Source: Mesoterricola silvestris
GTDB taxonomy: Bacteria; Acidobacteriota; Holophagae; Holophagales; Holophagaceae
Direction: 5' to 3'
NCBI RefSeq assembly: GCF_030295405.1
Contig: NZ_AP027080.1
Location: 1,674,001-1,738,000, forward strand
DNA length: 64,000 nucleotides
Part shown: piece after piece, positions 40,432 through 50,394 of the stretch
How positions within the stretch are numbered: position 1 is the first letter of the stretch
Layout: each line of letters begins with the position of its first letter
Made by a program: the position numbers and the translations under genes
Notes under the pieces: generated by a model
Databases searched by the model: none
Seen by the model: only the letters and a program-made list of their open reading frames with translations
What the model was told of the DNA's origin: nothing

Positions 40432-42521
40432 TGGCCGCGGCGCTGCCGGTGTTCCCCCTCTCCTCCAAGGTCACGGCCCTGCGGGGCGTGGGGCCGGCCT
40501 TCGCCCAGGCCTTCGAGGACGCGGGGATCACCACCCTCAAGGAGCTGCTCTGGTCCCTGCCGTACCGCTACATCGACCGGGGCACCCTCCAGAAGATCGG
40601 CGAGCTGGACACCCGCTGGAGCCCCGACCGGGAGCCCGTGACCGTGCTGGGCACCGTCAAGGACCTGCGCAGCACCACCACCCGCGTGCAGCGCATGGCC
40701 CTCACCGAGGTGCTCCTGCAGGACGGCACCGGCACGATCCGCCTCATCTGGTTCAACCAGGGCTACCTGGCCAAGGCCCTGCGGCCTGGGGACCGCATCC
40801 TGGCCTTCGGGCCCGTGGCCATGGGCCGGGGGGGCCTGGAGATGCGGGGCCCGGCCTTCGAGAACATGGGCAAGGCCGGGGACGAGGAGAACCTCTGGAT
40901 CCGGCGCTTCCTCCCCCTCTACCGCAAGCTGGGCCCCATCACCGGGCGGTTCCGCCAGAGGCTGGTGCAGGAGGCCCTGGCCCGCGCCGCGGACCCAGGC
41001 GAATGGCTGCCCCCGGACCTGGCCCGGGGCTACCCCGACACCCTGGGCGCCCTGCGGCTGCTGCACCAGCCCCCGGACGACAGTGACGCCGCGCTGCTGG
41101 ATGCCCACGCCACCCCCGCCCACCAGCGCCTGGCCTGCGAGGAGCTCTTCGCGTTCTCCCTGGGCGTCTCCCTGCGCCGCGCGGGGCGCCTGGCCCGCCG
41201 GGGGCAGCGGGTGCCCACCTCCCCCGAACTGCGGGAGCGCCTGAAGGGCTTCCTTCCCTTCCGGCTCACCGGGGCCCAGCGCACCGCCTTCCGGGAGATC
41301 GTGGAGGACCTCACCTCGGGCCGGGTCATGCACCGCCTCCTCCAGGGCGACGTGGGCAGCGGCAAGACCCTGGTGGCCTTCCTGGCCATGGCCATGGTGG
41401 CCGAGACCGGAGGCCAGGCGGCGCTCCTGGTGCCCACCGAGGTCCTGGCGCGCCAGCACGCCGCCACCTTCCGCCGGATCCTGGCCGGGGAGGCCGGGCG
41501 CATGGAGCTGCTCCTGGGCCCCATGAAGGCCGCGGAAAAGCGCGCGGCGCTCTCCCGCATCGCCTCGGGCGAGGCCGCCTACGTGGTGGGCACCCACGCC
41601 CTCTTCCAGGAGGCCGTGGCCTTCCACCGGCTCCAGCTGGTGGTGGTGGACGAACAGCACCGCTTCGGCGTGCGCCAGCGGGAGGCCCTCAAGGAGAAGG
41701 GCCTGGACCCGCACTGGCTGGTCATGAGCGCCACCCCCATCCCGAGATCCCTGGCCCTGGCCCTCTTCGGGGACCTGGAGCAGTCCGTGCTGGACGAGCT
41801 GCCCCCGGGGCGCCAGCCCATCACCTCCCGCCTCCTGGAACCGGATCGCGCCGAGCGCGCCTGGGAGCTGGTGGAGCGCGAGCTCCAGGCTGGCCACCAG
41901 GCCTTCGTCATCAGCCCCGCCATCGACCCCCAGGACGAGACCAAGGTTCCCCTGCGGGATATCCAGGCCATGGAGGGCCTGCTGCGCGCGCAGTTCCCGG
42001 ACGCGGCCATCGCCGTGGTCCACGGTCGCCTCAAGGCCGACGAGCTGGCCTCGCGCATGGACACCTTCGTGAAGGGCGAGGCCCGCATCCTCCTGGCCAC
42101 CACCGTGGTGGAGGTGGGGGTGGACGTGCCCAACGCCACGGTCATGGTGGTGGACCACGCCGAGCGCTTCGGCCTGTCCCAGCTCCACCAGCTGCGGGGC
42201 AGGGTGGGGCGGGGGTCGGCGCGCAGCCAGTTCATCATGCTCTCCGCCAGCGAGAACGAGCGCCTGCGGGTGCTCACCGAGACCCAGGACGGCTTCCGCA
42301 TCGCCCAGAAGGACCTGGAGCTGCGGGGGCCCGGGGAGTTCTTCGGAACGCGCCAGGCGGGGCTCCCCCGGTTCCAGGCCGCGGACCTGGTGCGGGACCG
42401 GAAGCTGCTGCTCACGTGCAAGGACGCCGCGGAGAAGGCCCTGGCCAGGGGCCTCACGGATCCGCAGAAGGACTGGCTGAAACAGGAACAGGCACGACTC
42501 AAGCTGGCGGAGATCTCATGA
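40431..42521 (+). CDS. recG: ATP-dependent DNA helicase RecG
   Basis: The 696-residue protein has the N-terminal wedge/OB domain (VTALRGVGPAFAQAFEDAGI; LPYRYIDRGTL), then helicase motifs: QGDVGSGKTLVAF (Walker A), LLVPTEVLARQHA, VVVDEQHRFGVRQREAL (motif II DEQH), MSATPIPRSLALALFGDL, TTVVEVGVDVPNATVMV and QLRGRVGRGS. RecG remodels stalled forks and branch-migrates Holliday junctions. It shares one base with the dnaB stop and overlaps the Nudix start by 4 bases (ATGA). Confidence 0.96.
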   Translation: MAAALPVFPLSSKVTALRGVGPAFAQAFEDAGITTLKELLWSLPYRYIDRGTLQKIGELDTRWSPDREPVTVLGTVKDLRSTTTRVQRMALTEVLLQDGTGTIRLIWFNQGYLAKALRPGDRILAFGPVAMGRGGLEMRGPAFENMGKAGDEENLWIRRFLPLYRKLGPITGRFRQRLVQEALARAADPGEWLPPDLARGYPDTLGALRLLHQPPDDSDAALLDAHATPAHQRLACEELFAFSLGVSLRRAGRLARRGQRVPTSPELRERLKGFLPFRLTGAQRTAFREIVEDLTSGRVMHRLLQGDVGSGKTLVAFLAMAMVAETGGQAALLVPTEVLARQHAATFRRILAGEAGRMELLLGPMKAAEKRAALSRIASGEAAYVVGTHALFQEAVAFHRLQLVVVDEQHRFGVRQREALKEKGLDPHWLVMSATPIPRSLALALFGDLEQSVLDELPPGRQPITSRLLEPDRAERAWELVERELQAGHQAFVISPAIDPQDETKVPLRDIQAMEGLLRAQFPDAAIAVVHGRLKADELASRMDTFVKGEARILLATTVVEVGVDVPNATVMVVDHAERFGLSQLHQLRGRVGRGSARSQFIMLSASENERLRVLTETQDGFRIAQKDLELRGPGEFFGTRQAGLPRFQAADLVRDRKLLLTCKDAAEKALARGLTDPQKDWLKQEQARLKLAEIS

Positions 42522-42964
42522 CAGGCTGGAGGCCCACCGTGGCCGCGATCATCGAACGCGAAGGACGCTTCCTGGTGGTGGAGGAGACCGACGGGGTCCA
42601 CCCCGAGCGCGTCTTCAACCAGCCCGCGGGCCACGTGGATCCCGGCGAGACGATGCTGGAGGCCGTGGTGCGCGAAACCCTGGAGGAGACGGGGCTCCCC
42701 TTCACCCCCGAGGCCTTCCTGGGCATCTACCACCTCAAGGCGAAGAACGGCCGCGACTACCTGCGCGCCGCCTTCACCGGCACGGTGCCCGCGGGCCTGG
42801 AGCCCGCCCCCCGGGACCCCGTGATCCTGGCCTGCCACTGGCTCACCCGGGACGAGATCGCGGCGCGGCCCCGGTCGTCGGTGGTGGTGGCCTGCATCGA
42901 CGCCTACCTCGCGGGCACGCGGCACCCGCTGTCCATCGTGGAGCACGCCTTCTCGGACCGGTGA
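42518..42964 (+). CDS. Nudix hydrolase (NudJ-like)
   Basis: The protein has 148 residues from ATG 42518. It begins TGWRPTVAAIIEREGRFLVVEE and carries a perfect Nudix box, GHVDPGETMLEAVVRETLEETGL, with the pattern Gx5Ex7REUxEExGU (split: GHVDPGETMLEAVV and RETLEETGL). FNQPAGHVDPGE is close to E. coli NudJ, a phosphatase acting on nucleoside and thiamine pyrophosphates. The exact substrate cannot be predicted. It ends the dnaB-recG unit. Confidence 0.88.
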   Translation: MTGWRPTVAAIIEREGRFLVVEETDGVHPERVFNQPAGHVDPGETMLEAVVRETLEETGLPFTPEAFLGIYHLKAKNGRDYLRAAFTGTVPAGLEPAPRDPVILACHWLTRDEIAARPRSSVVVACIDAYLAGTRHPLSIVEHAFSDR

Positions 42965-43041
42965 ATCCGCCGTCGTCTTGATTCGTTCATTTCCGCGCTA
43001 TGACTCATTCAAAACGGCCTTCCCCGCCGCCCCGCGCGCGC

Positions 43042-43070
43042 TGGGAAGATCCCTCCGGCCCCGCTACAAT
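43042..43070 (+). promoter_or_regulatory. Predicted promoter of the CheR-kinase hybrid
   Basis: A good -10 box, TACAAT, lies at 43065-43070. A weak -35 match (TGGGAA at 43042-43047) stands 17 bases upstream. The expected transcript start near 43077 supports ATG 43102, not the earlier in-frame ATG at 43000, as the translation start. Confidence 0.4.
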
Positions 43071-43101
43071 TCCATCGAACTCCCCCCAGGAGCCCGAAGC
43101 G

Positions 43102-46100
43102 ATGGGCATGCCGCACGATCATCTCCAGGACCCCAAGGACCCGGCCGAGGTTCTGCAGAGCATCTGCGAAGTGCTCGCCCGCAAGACGGACAACGACTTC
43201 AGCCGGTACAAGCCCGGCACCCTGCAGCGGCGCGTGCAGAACCGGGTGCGGGCCACGGGGTCGCGCACCCTCCATGAGTACCTCGGCCACCTGCGGGATT
43301 CCTCGGACGAGGCCGAGGCCCTCCTGAAGGATCTGCTCATCGGCGTCACGGAGTTCTTCCGGGATCCCGGGGCCTTCGTGAGCCTCTCCAACCACCTCCT
43401 GGCCGAGCTGGCTTCGGGGAAGAGCGATCCGGAGCCGCTGCGCATCTGGGTCCCGGGCTGCTGCACGGGGGAGGAGGCCTACTCCATCGCCATGCTGGTC
43501 AAGGAGCAGCTGGACGCACTGGGCGCGAGGCGCCCGGTGCGGATCTTCGCCACCGACATCGACACCAACGCGCTCATGCAGGCCAAGGCGGGCCGCTACG
43601 CCGCCGGGGCCCTGCGGGGCGTCTCCCCGGATCGCCTGGCCCGGTTCTTCACCCCCGAGGGGGCCCTCTTCCGGGTCGCCAAGGAACTGCGGGACATGTG
43701 CGTCTTCTCCGTGCAGAACCTGGTGCGGGACCCGCCCTTCTCCTCCCTGCACCTCATCGCGTGCCGGAACGTGTTCATCTACCTCCAGCCCGACCTCCAG
43801 CGCAAGCTGGTACCCCTCTTCCATTTCGCCCTCAAGCCCCGGGGGGTCCTCTTCCTGGGGCCCGCGGAGGGGCTCGCCTCCAACCCGGAGCTGTTCGAGG
43901 CGGTGGACAAATTGAATCGGATATTCATCAAACGGGACGTGCAGTACCAGCTCCCCCTGGATTTTCCCCTGGGGGACCGGCGGCTCCTGTACCGGGAGCG
44001 CCCCCGCCTGGACCGGGCGGTGTCCGGCAGGCCGACCTTCACCACGGATGGCCTCTTCGAGCGGATGCTCCTGGAGGAATACGCCCCGGCCAGCGCCATC
44101 GTGAACGAGCTGGGGGATGTGCTCTTCTGCGCCGGGCGCATCGGACGGTTCCTCCACCCGCCCATGGGCCCCCCCAGCAGCAACCTCCTCGAGAGCGCCC
44201 CCGGCCCCCTGCGCCGGGAGCTGAGGAACCTCCTGGCCCAGGCGGCGGATCCCACCCGTCCGGGCCAGGCCACCGCCGTGGTGAAGGCCGACGCCGGCCA
44301 GGGCGAGGAGACCCTGCGCGTGACGGTGCGCCCCATGCCGGGACTGGAGCGGGAATCCGGCGTGTACGCGGTGATCCTGCAGGCCCTGGAATCCGCGGGC
44401 CCCCAGCCGCCCCTGCCCTCGGCCCGGGACAACCCGCTCCTGGACCAGATGGAGATGGAACTGCGGGTCACCCAGGCCGAGCTGCAGGCCACGGTGGACG
44501 AGCTGGGTTCCACCAACGAGGAGTTCAGCGCGTCCAACGAGGAGCTCCAGGCCTCCAACGAGGAGCTGCAGGCCTCCCAGGAGGAGCTCCGGTCGGTGAA
44601 CGAGGAACTCACCACCCTCAACCACGAGCTCCAGCAGAAGGTGGGCGAGTTGCGCCTGGCCAACAGCGATCTGCAGAACCTCCTGGCGTCCACGGCCATC
44701 GCCACCATCTTCCTGGACGGCGAGCTGCGCATCACCCGCTTCACGCCGGCCTCCACCGAGGTCTACCGGCTCATCGAAGGCGACCTGGGCCGGCCCATCG
44801 GGGACATCGTGCCCCTCTTCCGCGGCGCCGACGTGCTGGGCCTGGCACGCGACGTCCTGGCCACCCACGGCACCCGGGAGGAGCACGCCCAGGCGGTGGA
44901 CGGCAAGCGCTGGTTCATCGTGCGGGCCCTGCCGTACCGCACCCTGGCCCAGACCGTGGACGGCGTGGTGATCACCTTCACCGACATCACCGAGGTCATG
45001 CTGGCCCAGTGCTCCATGCAGATGAGCGAGGAGCGGCTCTACTATTCCCTCCAGCGCAGCCACACCGGCGCCTGGGAGTTCGACGACGCCGAGGGCTCCG
45101 GGTACCGGACCCTGGAGCATGCGCGGATCTTCGGGTACGTCTCCGCGGAAACCCCCTGGACCCGGGAGATCTTCCTGGCGCATGTGGTGCCCGAGGACCG
45201 GGCCGAGGTGGCCCGGACCATCCGCGAAGGGGCCGAGACCGGTTCGGACTGGACCTTCCAGTGCCGCATCCGCCGCACCGACGGCGAGATCCGCTGGATC
45301 CTCGTGGCCGGCGGCCCCCGGGGCGGCAGGGACCACAAGCCCGGGCTCATGGCGGGGATCGTGCAGGACATCACCGCCCGCAAGCAGGCCGAGGAGGAGG
45401 TCCGCCTTTCGGAGGAGCGCTTCGCCATCACCTTCCACGCCAGCCCCGACGCCATCGCCATCACCCGCATCGAGGACGGGACCTACCTCCTGGTCAACGA
45501 GAACTTCACCCGGTTCCTGGGCTACGGCCCGGGGGAGGTGCTCGGGAAGACCTCCCTCGAGCTGGGGGTGTGGGCCGACCCCCTGGACCGCGGGCGGTGG
45601 ACGGAGGAACTCCGGCGGGAGGGCCAGGTCACCTGCCTGGAAATGGCCTTCCGCAGGGCCGACGGCGCCATCGTCATCGGGCAGGTGTCCTCCCGGATCA
45701 TCAACCTGGCCGGGGAGGCGGTGCAGCTCTCCATCATCCGGGACGTGACCCGGCAGCGCAGCGAGGACGAGCACCGCCGCCTCCTGGAGGCCGAGGTGGA
45801 GCACATGCAGCGCATGGAAAGCCTAGGGCGCCTGGCGGGAGGCGTGGCCCACGACATGAACAACGTCCTGGCCGCCATCTTCGCCCTCACCCAGGCCCTG
45901 CGGGTGCGCTACGCCGAGGACGCGGACCTGGACGGGGCCCTGGCCACCATGGAGCGGGCCGCGGCCCGCGGGCGGGACCTGGTCAAGGGCCTGGTGGGGT
46001 TCTCCCGCAAGGGCCTGCGCGAGCCGGCCCCCGTCAACCTCAACGACCTGGTGCGCCAGGAGGTGGCGCTCCTGGACCGCACCCTCATGCAGAAATACGC

Positions 46101-46878
46101 GCTGGTCATGGACCTGGACGAGGCGCTCCCGCCCATCCTGGGCGAGGCCGGCACCCTGGGCAGCGCCCTCATGAACCTCTGTATGAACGCCGCGGACGCC
46201 ATGGCGCCGGGCGGAACCCTCACGCTGCGCACCCGCCGCGCGGAGGGTGACTGGGTGGAAGTGGCGGTGGAGGACACCGGGGAGGGCATGGCCCCGGAGG
46301 TGATGCGCAAGGCCATGGAGCCCTTCTTCACCACGAAGCCCTCCGGCAAGGGCACCGGCCTGGGGCTGGCCATGGTCCTCAACGCGGCCCGGGCCCACGG
46401 GGGCACCCTGGGCCTCCAGAGCGAGCCGGGCCGGGGCACCCGGGCCCTGCTGAGGTTCCCTGCGGCCAGCGCCGCCCCGGAGGCCCCGGCCCCGGAGGCC
46501 TCGCCCGCGGTGCCCCCCCTGGCCATCCTGATGGTGGACGACGACGAGCTTCTGCGGGCATCGGTGCCCACCATGCTCCGCATGCTGGGCCACCACGTGG
46601 AGACGGTGGAAGGGGGCCCGGCCGCCCTGGCCTGGCTGGACGCGGGCAACCGGGCCGACCTGGTGCTCCTGGACCTGAACATGCCCGGCATGGGGGGCCT
46701 GGAGGCCCTGCGGGGCATCCGCGCCCGCAGCGGAAGCCTTCCGGTGCTGCTGGCCACCGGGTACCTCGACCCCGAGGCGGAGGAGGCCGCGGGCCGGGAT
46801 CCCCAGGTGCGCATCCTGGGCAAGCCCTTCAACCTGGTGGAGATCCAGAAGAAGTTCCTGGAGCTGTACGGAAGCTGA
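43102..46878 (+). CDS. CheR methyltransferase - PAS - histidine kinase - receiver hybrid
   Basis: The protein has 1258 residues from ATG 43102, with AGGAG nine bases upstream. Order: CheR N-terminal helices and methyltransferase domain (residues 10-280; SAM loop [39 protein letters not shown]), a PAS-like linker, and a coiled coil with the [14 protein letters not shown] repeats typical of CheB/CheR/PAS proteins. Three PAS domains follow (about 530-900), then a HisKA helix with [19 protein letters not shown], a HATPase domain ([20 protein letters not shown]) and a C-terminal receiver ([31 protein letters not shown]). The usual N-terminal CheB methylesterase is absent. It is cytoplasmic with no membrane helix. 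It converges with coaD with no gap. Confidence 0.92.
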   Translation: MGMPHDHLQDPKDPAEVLQSICEVLARKTDNDFSRYKPGTLQRRVQNRVRATGSRTLHEYLGHLRDSSDEAEALLKDLLIGVTEFFRDPGAFVSLSNHLLAELASGKSDPEPLRIWVPGCCTGEEAYSIAMLVKEQLDALGARRPVRIFATDIDTNALMQAKAGRYAAGALRGVSPDRLARFFTPEGALFRVAKELRDMCVFSVQNLVRDPPFSSLHLIACRNVFIYLQPDLQRKLVPLFHFALKPRGVLFLGPAEGLASNPELFEAVDKLNRIFIKRDVQYQLPLDFPLGDRRLLYRERPRLDRAVSGRPTFTTDGLFERMLLEEYAPASAIVNELGDVLFCAGRIGRFLHPPMGPPSSNLLESAPGPLRRELRNLLAQAADPTRPGQATAVVKADAGQGEETLRVTVRPMPGLERESGVYAVILQALESAGPQPPLPSARDNPLLDQMEMELRVTQAELQATVDELGSTNEEFSASNEELQASNEELQASQEELRSVNEELTTLNHELQQKVGELRLANSDLQNLLASTAIATIFLDGELRITRFTPASTEVYRLIEGDLGRPIGDIVPLFRGADVLGLARDVLATHGTREEHAQAVDGKRWFIVRALPYRTLAQTVDGVVITFTDITEVMLAQCSMQMSEERLYYSLQRSHTGAWEFDDAEGSGYRTLEHARIFGYVSAETPWTREIFLAHVVPEDRAEVARTIREGAETGSDWTFQCRIRRTDGEIRWILVAGGPRGGRDHKPGLMAGIVQDITARKQAEEEVRLSEERFAITFHASPDAIAITRIEDGTYLLVNENFTRFLGYGPGEVLGKTSLELGVWADPLDRGRWTEELRREGQVTCLEMAFRRADGAIVIGQVSSRIINLAGEAVQLSIIRDVTRQRSEDEHRRLLEAEVEHMQRMESLGRLAGGVAHDMNNVLAAIFALTQALRVRYAEDADLDGALATMERAAARGRDLVKGLVGFSRKGLREPAPVNLNDLVRQEVALLDRTLMQKYALVMDLDEALPPILGEAGTLGSALMNLCMNAADAMAPGGTLTLRTRRAEGDWVEVAVEDTGEGMAPEVMRKAMEPFFTTKPSGKGTGLGLAMVLNAARAHGGTLGLQSEPGRGTRALLRFPAASAAPEAPAPEASPAVPPLAILMVDDDELLRASVPTMLRMLGHHVETVEGGPAALAWLDAGNRADLVLLDLNMPGMGGLEALRGIRARSGSLPVLLATGYLDPEAEEAAGRDPQVRILGKPFNLVEIQKKFLELYGS

Positions 46879-47370
46879 TCAGACCTGGGCCGGGGCCTTC
46901 AGCCGCCGGGCGACGCGGTCCACCAGCGCCTCGGGCACCAGCCCGGAGATGTCCCCGCCCATGCCGCCCACTTCCCGCACGATGCGGCTGCTCACGACGC
47001 TGTACTCCTCCTTGGGCATGAGGAACACCGTCTCCAGGCTGGCGGAGAGCTTGCGGTTCATCAGGGCCATCTGGAACTCGTACTCGAAGTCCGAGAAGGC
47101 GCGCACCCCCCGCACGATGAACTGGGCGTCCCGCTTCCGGGCGTAGTCCACCAGCAGGCCGTGGAAGCTCGTCACCTCGATGTTGGGCAGGTTCCCGGTG
47201 AGCTCCTTGAGGAATTCCACCCGCTCGGCCACGGTGAAGGCGGTGTTCTTGGCGGGATTGTGGAGCACGGCGACGATGAGGTGGTCCACGAGCTTTTCCG
47301 CGCGCAGGATGAGGTCCCAGTGGCCGAGGGTGACGGGATCGAAGGAACCGGGGTAGATGGCGGTGCGCAA
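46879..47370 (-). CDS. coaD: Phosphopantetheine adenylyltransferase
   Basis: The 163-residue enzyme begins MRTAIYPGSFDPVTLGHWDL, containing the nucleotidyltransferase TxGH motif. It has FIVRGVRAFSDFEYEFQMAL, the CoaD-specific signature, and EEYSVVSSRIVREV near the C-terminus in place of the more common SSTxVRE. Length is standard. It transfers AMP to 4'-phosphopantetheine in the penultimate step of CoA synthesis. It is divergent from ddl, with 44 bases between the two start codons. Confidence 0.96.
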   Translation of the reverse strand: MRTAIYPGSFDPVTLGHWDLILRAEKLVDHLIVAVLHNPAKNTAFTVAERVEFLKELTGNLPNIEVTSFHGLLVDYARKRDAQFIVRGVRAFSDFEYEFQMALMNRKLSASLETVFLMPKEEYSVVSSRIVREVGGMGGDISGLVPEALVDRVARRLKAPAQV

Positions 47371-47414
47371 GGGAACTCCTGCGGAAGGCGAAGCTACTAG
47401 TCTAGACTTGTCCC

Positions 47415-48509
47415 ATGGACAACGCGCGCCTTTCCATCGGTCTCCTTTTCGGCGGGGAAAGCCCGGAGCACGAAGTGAGCATCGTGTCGGCCCGGAGCAT
47501 CGCCGCCCACCTGGATCCGGAGCGCTTCGAGGTGCGGCCCATGGGCATCGCCCGCAACGGCGTGTGGGTGCTCAACGGGGACCCCTTCGCCCGGCTCGCG
47601 GCGGGAGAGATGCCCCCGCGCGGACCCTACCCATTCCTCCCCCTGGAGGCCGGCGCCGAGATGGCGGAACTGCCCGACGTGTTCTTCAACGCCATCCACG
47701 GCGCCGGGGGCGAGGACGGCCAGATCCAGGGCTTCCTGGAGCCGCTGCACCGGCCCTACACCGGCGCGGGCCTCCTGGCCATGGCCGCGGGCCTGGACAA
47801 GTGGATCACCAAGCGCATCTGGGAATCCGGAGGCCTGCCCGTGGTGCCCTACGTGGGCCTCACGGAGGAGGAGTGGAGGCGCGGCTCCGGGGAGGTGCTC
47901 CGCTCCCTGGCGGCCCTGGGCCTGCCGGTCTTCGTGAAGCCCGCCAACCTCGGCTCCAGCATCGGCATCGAGAAGGTCAAGCGCGAGGAGGACCTGCCCG
48001 CGGCCCTGGAGCGGGCCTTCACCTACGACCGGCGCGTCCTGGTGGAGCAGGGCCTCACCGTGCGGGAACTGGAAGTGGCGGTGCTGGGCGGGGACGACCC
48101 CCGGGTGAGCGTGGTGGGGGAGATCCTTCCGGCCGGGGAATTCTACGATTTCAAGGACAAGTACCTGGACGGCAAGAGCACCACCCGCATCCCGGCCGAA
48201 CTGCCCGAGGGCGTGGCGAACCTGGTGCACCGCTACGCCGTGGACGCCTTCCGGGCCCTGGACGCCTATGGCATGGCCCGGGTGGACTTCTTCCTCGACC
48301 GTTCGACTGGCAGGCTGTTTCTCAACGAGATTAACTTCATCCCCGGCTTCACCAGCATCTCCATGTATCCCAAGATGATGGAAGCCAGCGGCGTGCCCTA
48401 CGCGGAGCTCCTGACCCGCCTCGTGGACCTGGCCGTGCGGCGCTTCGAGGAGAAGGCAAAAAAGACCCGGCTCTTCCGGAGCGGCAGCACCTGGTACGAA
48501 CAGTCTTGA
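47415..48509 (+). CDS. ddl: D-alanine--D-alanine ligase
   Basis: The 364-residue ATP-grasp enzyme starts with the signature LLFGGESPEHEVSIVSA, followed by NAIHGAGGEDGQIQGFLE, PVFVKPANLGSSIGIEKVK and the metal-binding end LNEINFIPGFTSISMYPKMM. GSSIGI and NEINFIPG match the ATP and Mg binding residues of Ddl. The residue context (EKVK and a loop with EFYDFKDKYLDGKS) includes the tyrosine-containing omega-loop typical of D-Ala-D-Ala rather than D-lactate ligases. It makes the peptidoglycan terminal dipeptide in the cytoplasm. Confidence 0.95.
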   Translation: MDNARLSIGLLFGGESPEHEVSIVSARSIAAHLDPERFEVRPMGIARNGVWVLNGDPFARLAAGEMPPRGPYPFLPLEAGAEMAELPDVFFNAIHGAGGEDGQIQGFLEPLHRPYTGAGLLAMAAGLDKWITKRIWESGGLPVVPYVGLTEEEWRRGSGEVLRSLAALGLPVFVKPANLGSSIGIEKVKREEDLPAALERAFTYDRRVLVEQGLTVRELEVAVLGGDDPRVSVVGEILPAGEFYDFKDKYLDGKSTTRIPAELPEGVANLVHRYAVDAFRALDAYGMARVDFFLDRSTGRLFLNEINFIPGFTSISMYPKMMEASGVPYAELLTRLVDLAVRRFEEKAKKTRLFRSGSTWYEQS

Positions 48510-48552
48510 GAAGTTGAGGGTTCCGCCTATGCTGGAACTACCGAGGGGTTTC

Positions 48553-48870
48553 ATGGACGGCATCTCCGCAGGCGTTTCCGGCATCGGCGTTTCGGCCCAG
48601 GGCATCGCCCTTTCCGCCAACAACGTGGCCAACCTCAACTCGGACGGCTACCGGGCCAAGTCGGTCCGCCAGCAGGACCTGGAGCAGGGCGGGGTGAGGG
48701 CCTCCGGCATCAGCGAGAGCCAGGAGCCCACGAACCCCGGCGGCTCCAACGTGGACCTGGCCACGGAGGCCGTGAACCTGGACACCCGGGGCATCAGCTA
48801 CCAGGCCGACCTCAAGTTCCTCCAGGCCCAGCAGAACATTCTGGGCGTCGCGCTGGACATGAAGGCCTGA
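48553..48870 (+). CDS. Orphan flagellar basal-body rod/hook-like protein
   Basis: The 105-residue protein has the flagellar rod N-terminal motif (IALSANNVANLNSDGYRAKS) and a rod C-terminal helix (VDLATEAVNLDTRGISYQAD then LKFLQAQQNILGVALDMKA). These regions occur in FlgB, FlgC, FlgG and FlgE. The central domain is nearly absent, so it is shorter than FlgC (about 135-150). ATG 48553 is preferred with GAGGGG upstream; the earlier in-frame ATG at 48514 has no support. No flagellar genes are adjacent (ddl upstream, an AmpG-like permease downstream). Confidence 0.8.
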   Translation: MDGISAGVSGIGVSAQGIALSANNVANLNSDGYRAKSVRQQDLEQGGVRASGISESQEPTNPGGSNVDLATEAVNLDTRGISYQADLKFLQAQQNILGVALDMKA

Positions 48871-48888
48871 TCCAACCATCCTCGGAGG

Positions 48889-50118
48889 ATGCGGAAGAAA
48901 TCCCTGGCGATGGTAACGGTGGCCCTGATGGGGTTCGCCTCCGGCCTGCCCCTCTACCTCACCGGGTTCACCCTCAAGGCCTGGCTCACCGAAGCCGGAC
49001 TGGATCTCCGGGCCATCGGCCTCTTCGGCCTGGTGACCCAGCCCTACGCCCTCAAGTTCCTGTGGGCTCCCGTGCTGGACCGCTTCCTGCCCCCCTTCCT
49101 GGGGCGGCGGCGGGGCTGGATGGTGCTGTTCCAGGGGGCCCTGTGCCTGCTCCTGGTGCTCATGGCGCTGGCGGATCCGCGGGTGAGCGTCAGCCGCCTG
49201 GCCCTCCTGGGCCTCATGGTGGCCTTCGCCAGCGCCAGCCAGGACATCGTGGTGGACGCCTGGCGCCGGGAGGCCTTCGCCGAGCGGGACCTGGGCCTGG
49301 CCAACGCCGTGCACATCGGGGCCTACCGGGTGGCCATGCTCGCCAGCGGGGCGGGGGCCCTCGTCCTGGCCCAGGCCGCGGGGTGGCGGGCCACGTACCT
49401 GGCCATGGCGGGCCTCATGGCGGTGGGCGCCCTGGGCACCTTCCTGGCCTGGTCCACGGACGCGCGGATCCAGCCACCGAAGACCCTCCGGGAGGCCGTC
49501 ACCGCCCCCCTGGCCCAGCTCCTGAAGCGCCCCGCCATCGCCGAGATCCTCGCCTTCTGCCTCCTGTACAAGATCGGCGACCAGCTCGCCGACGCCATGA
49601 GCGCACCCTTCCTCCTGCGGGGCATGGGGTTCACCAAGCTCCAGATCGGCGCCACCACCAAGACCGTGGGGATGGTCTCCATCATCCTGGGCGGGATCCT
49701 GGGGGGGCTGCTCATGAAGAAGCTCAGCCTCAAGCGCGCGCTCCTCCTCTTCGGGTTCTGCCAGGCGGCGTCCATCCTCGCCTTCTGGGCCCTGTCCCAC
49801 CTGGGCCCCCGCCTGGCGGTGCTAACCGTGGCCCTGGCCCTGGAGAACCTCAGCTTCGGCATGGGGGGCACCGCCTTCGCCACCTTCATCATGCTGCTCT
49901 GCGACCGGCGCTTCACGGCCACCCAGTACGCCCTCCTGAGCAGCCTCCTGGCCATCACCCGGGGCTACCTGACGGCCCCGGCGGGCTGGTTCGCCCTGCG
50001 CTTCGGCTGGTCCGGCTACTTCCTGGCCTGCGCCATCGTGGCCATTCCCGGGCTTCTGCTCCTCGCGCGGTTCGACCGGTGGGGAATCGTGGAGGAGGAT
50101 CCCCGCGTTAAGGCCTAG
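48889..50118 (+). CDS. MFS permease, AmpG-like (muropeptide transporter)
   Basis: The 409-residue protein has twelve hydrophobic segments. Motifs such as LMGFASGLPLYLTGFTLKAW, LVTQPYALKFLWAPVLDRF and SASQDIVVDAWRREAF closely follow AmpG, which imports anhydro-muropeptides for peptidoglycan recycling. The start is uncertain: ATG 48889 directly abuts GGAGG with no spacing; ATG 48910 is an alternative. It follows the rod-like gene by 18 bases. The stop codon lies in a CTAG just ahead of repeat-rich DNA. Confidence 0.85.
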   Translation: MRKKSLAMVTVALMGFASGLPLYLTGFTLKAWLTEAGLDLRAIGLFGLVTQPYALKFLWAPVLDRFLPPFLGRRRGWMVLFQGALCLLLVLMALADPRVSVSRLALLGLMVAFASASQDIVVDAWRREAFAERDLGLANAVHIGAYRVAMLASGAGALVLAQAAGWRATYLAMAGLMAVGALGTFLAWSTDARIQPPKTLREAVTAPLAQLLKRPAIAEILAFCLLYKIGDQLADAMSAPFLLRGMGFTKLQIGATTKTVGMVSIILGGILGGLLMKKLSLKRALLLFGFCQAASILAFWALSHLGPRLAVLTVALALENLSFGMGGTAFATFIMLLCDRRFTATQYALLSSLLAITRGYLTAPAGWFALRFGWSGYFLACAIVAIPGLLLLARFDRWGIVEEDPRVKA

Positions 50119-50169
50119 GAGCCTGGCCATCACGAGAGAGGCTGGGGATTTCTCCGATCGAGGCTATCC

Positions 50170-50320
50170 ATCCCCTTCATCCCCTTCATCCGATTCATCC
50201 CCGTTCCAGCAGGGCCAGCGCCGGGATGGGTCGTGACATGCCGATCAACTTAGCGCCGCCCCACCCCGGCTAGGGCCCTGCTGGAACGGGGATGAATGAG
50301 ATGAAGGGGATGAAGGGGAT
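50170..50320. repeat. Long palindromic intergenic element (family 1), copy C
   Basis: Arms 50170-50216 and 50274-50320 (47 bp) are complementary with only about two mismatches. They contain ATCCCCTTCATCCCCTTCAT and ATTCATCCCCGTTCCAGCAG. The centre holds CCGGGATGGGTCG pairing with CGCCCCACCCCGG. It is the most perfect of the four copies. Confidence 0.85.
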
Positions 50321-50394
50321 GAAGCACCGGCCCCAGGTCCTTCCCGGCGAGTTGCCCCGACCGGTATTCCCCGCGAACGGAGATCTGGTTTATT

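Noticed and set aside
43000-43101. An N-terminal extension of the CheR hybrid from ATG 43000.
   Set aside because: The predicted -10 box TACAAT lies inside it, there is no ribosome-binding site, and the translated sequence is Pro/Ser-rich without similarity to CheR. ATG 43102 has AGGAG.
50170-50320. Palindrome C as an ordinary Rho-independent terminator of the AmpG-like gene.
   Set aside because: The stem is far longer than needed and no T-run follows either arm. Termination might still occur but does not explain the conserved sequence.
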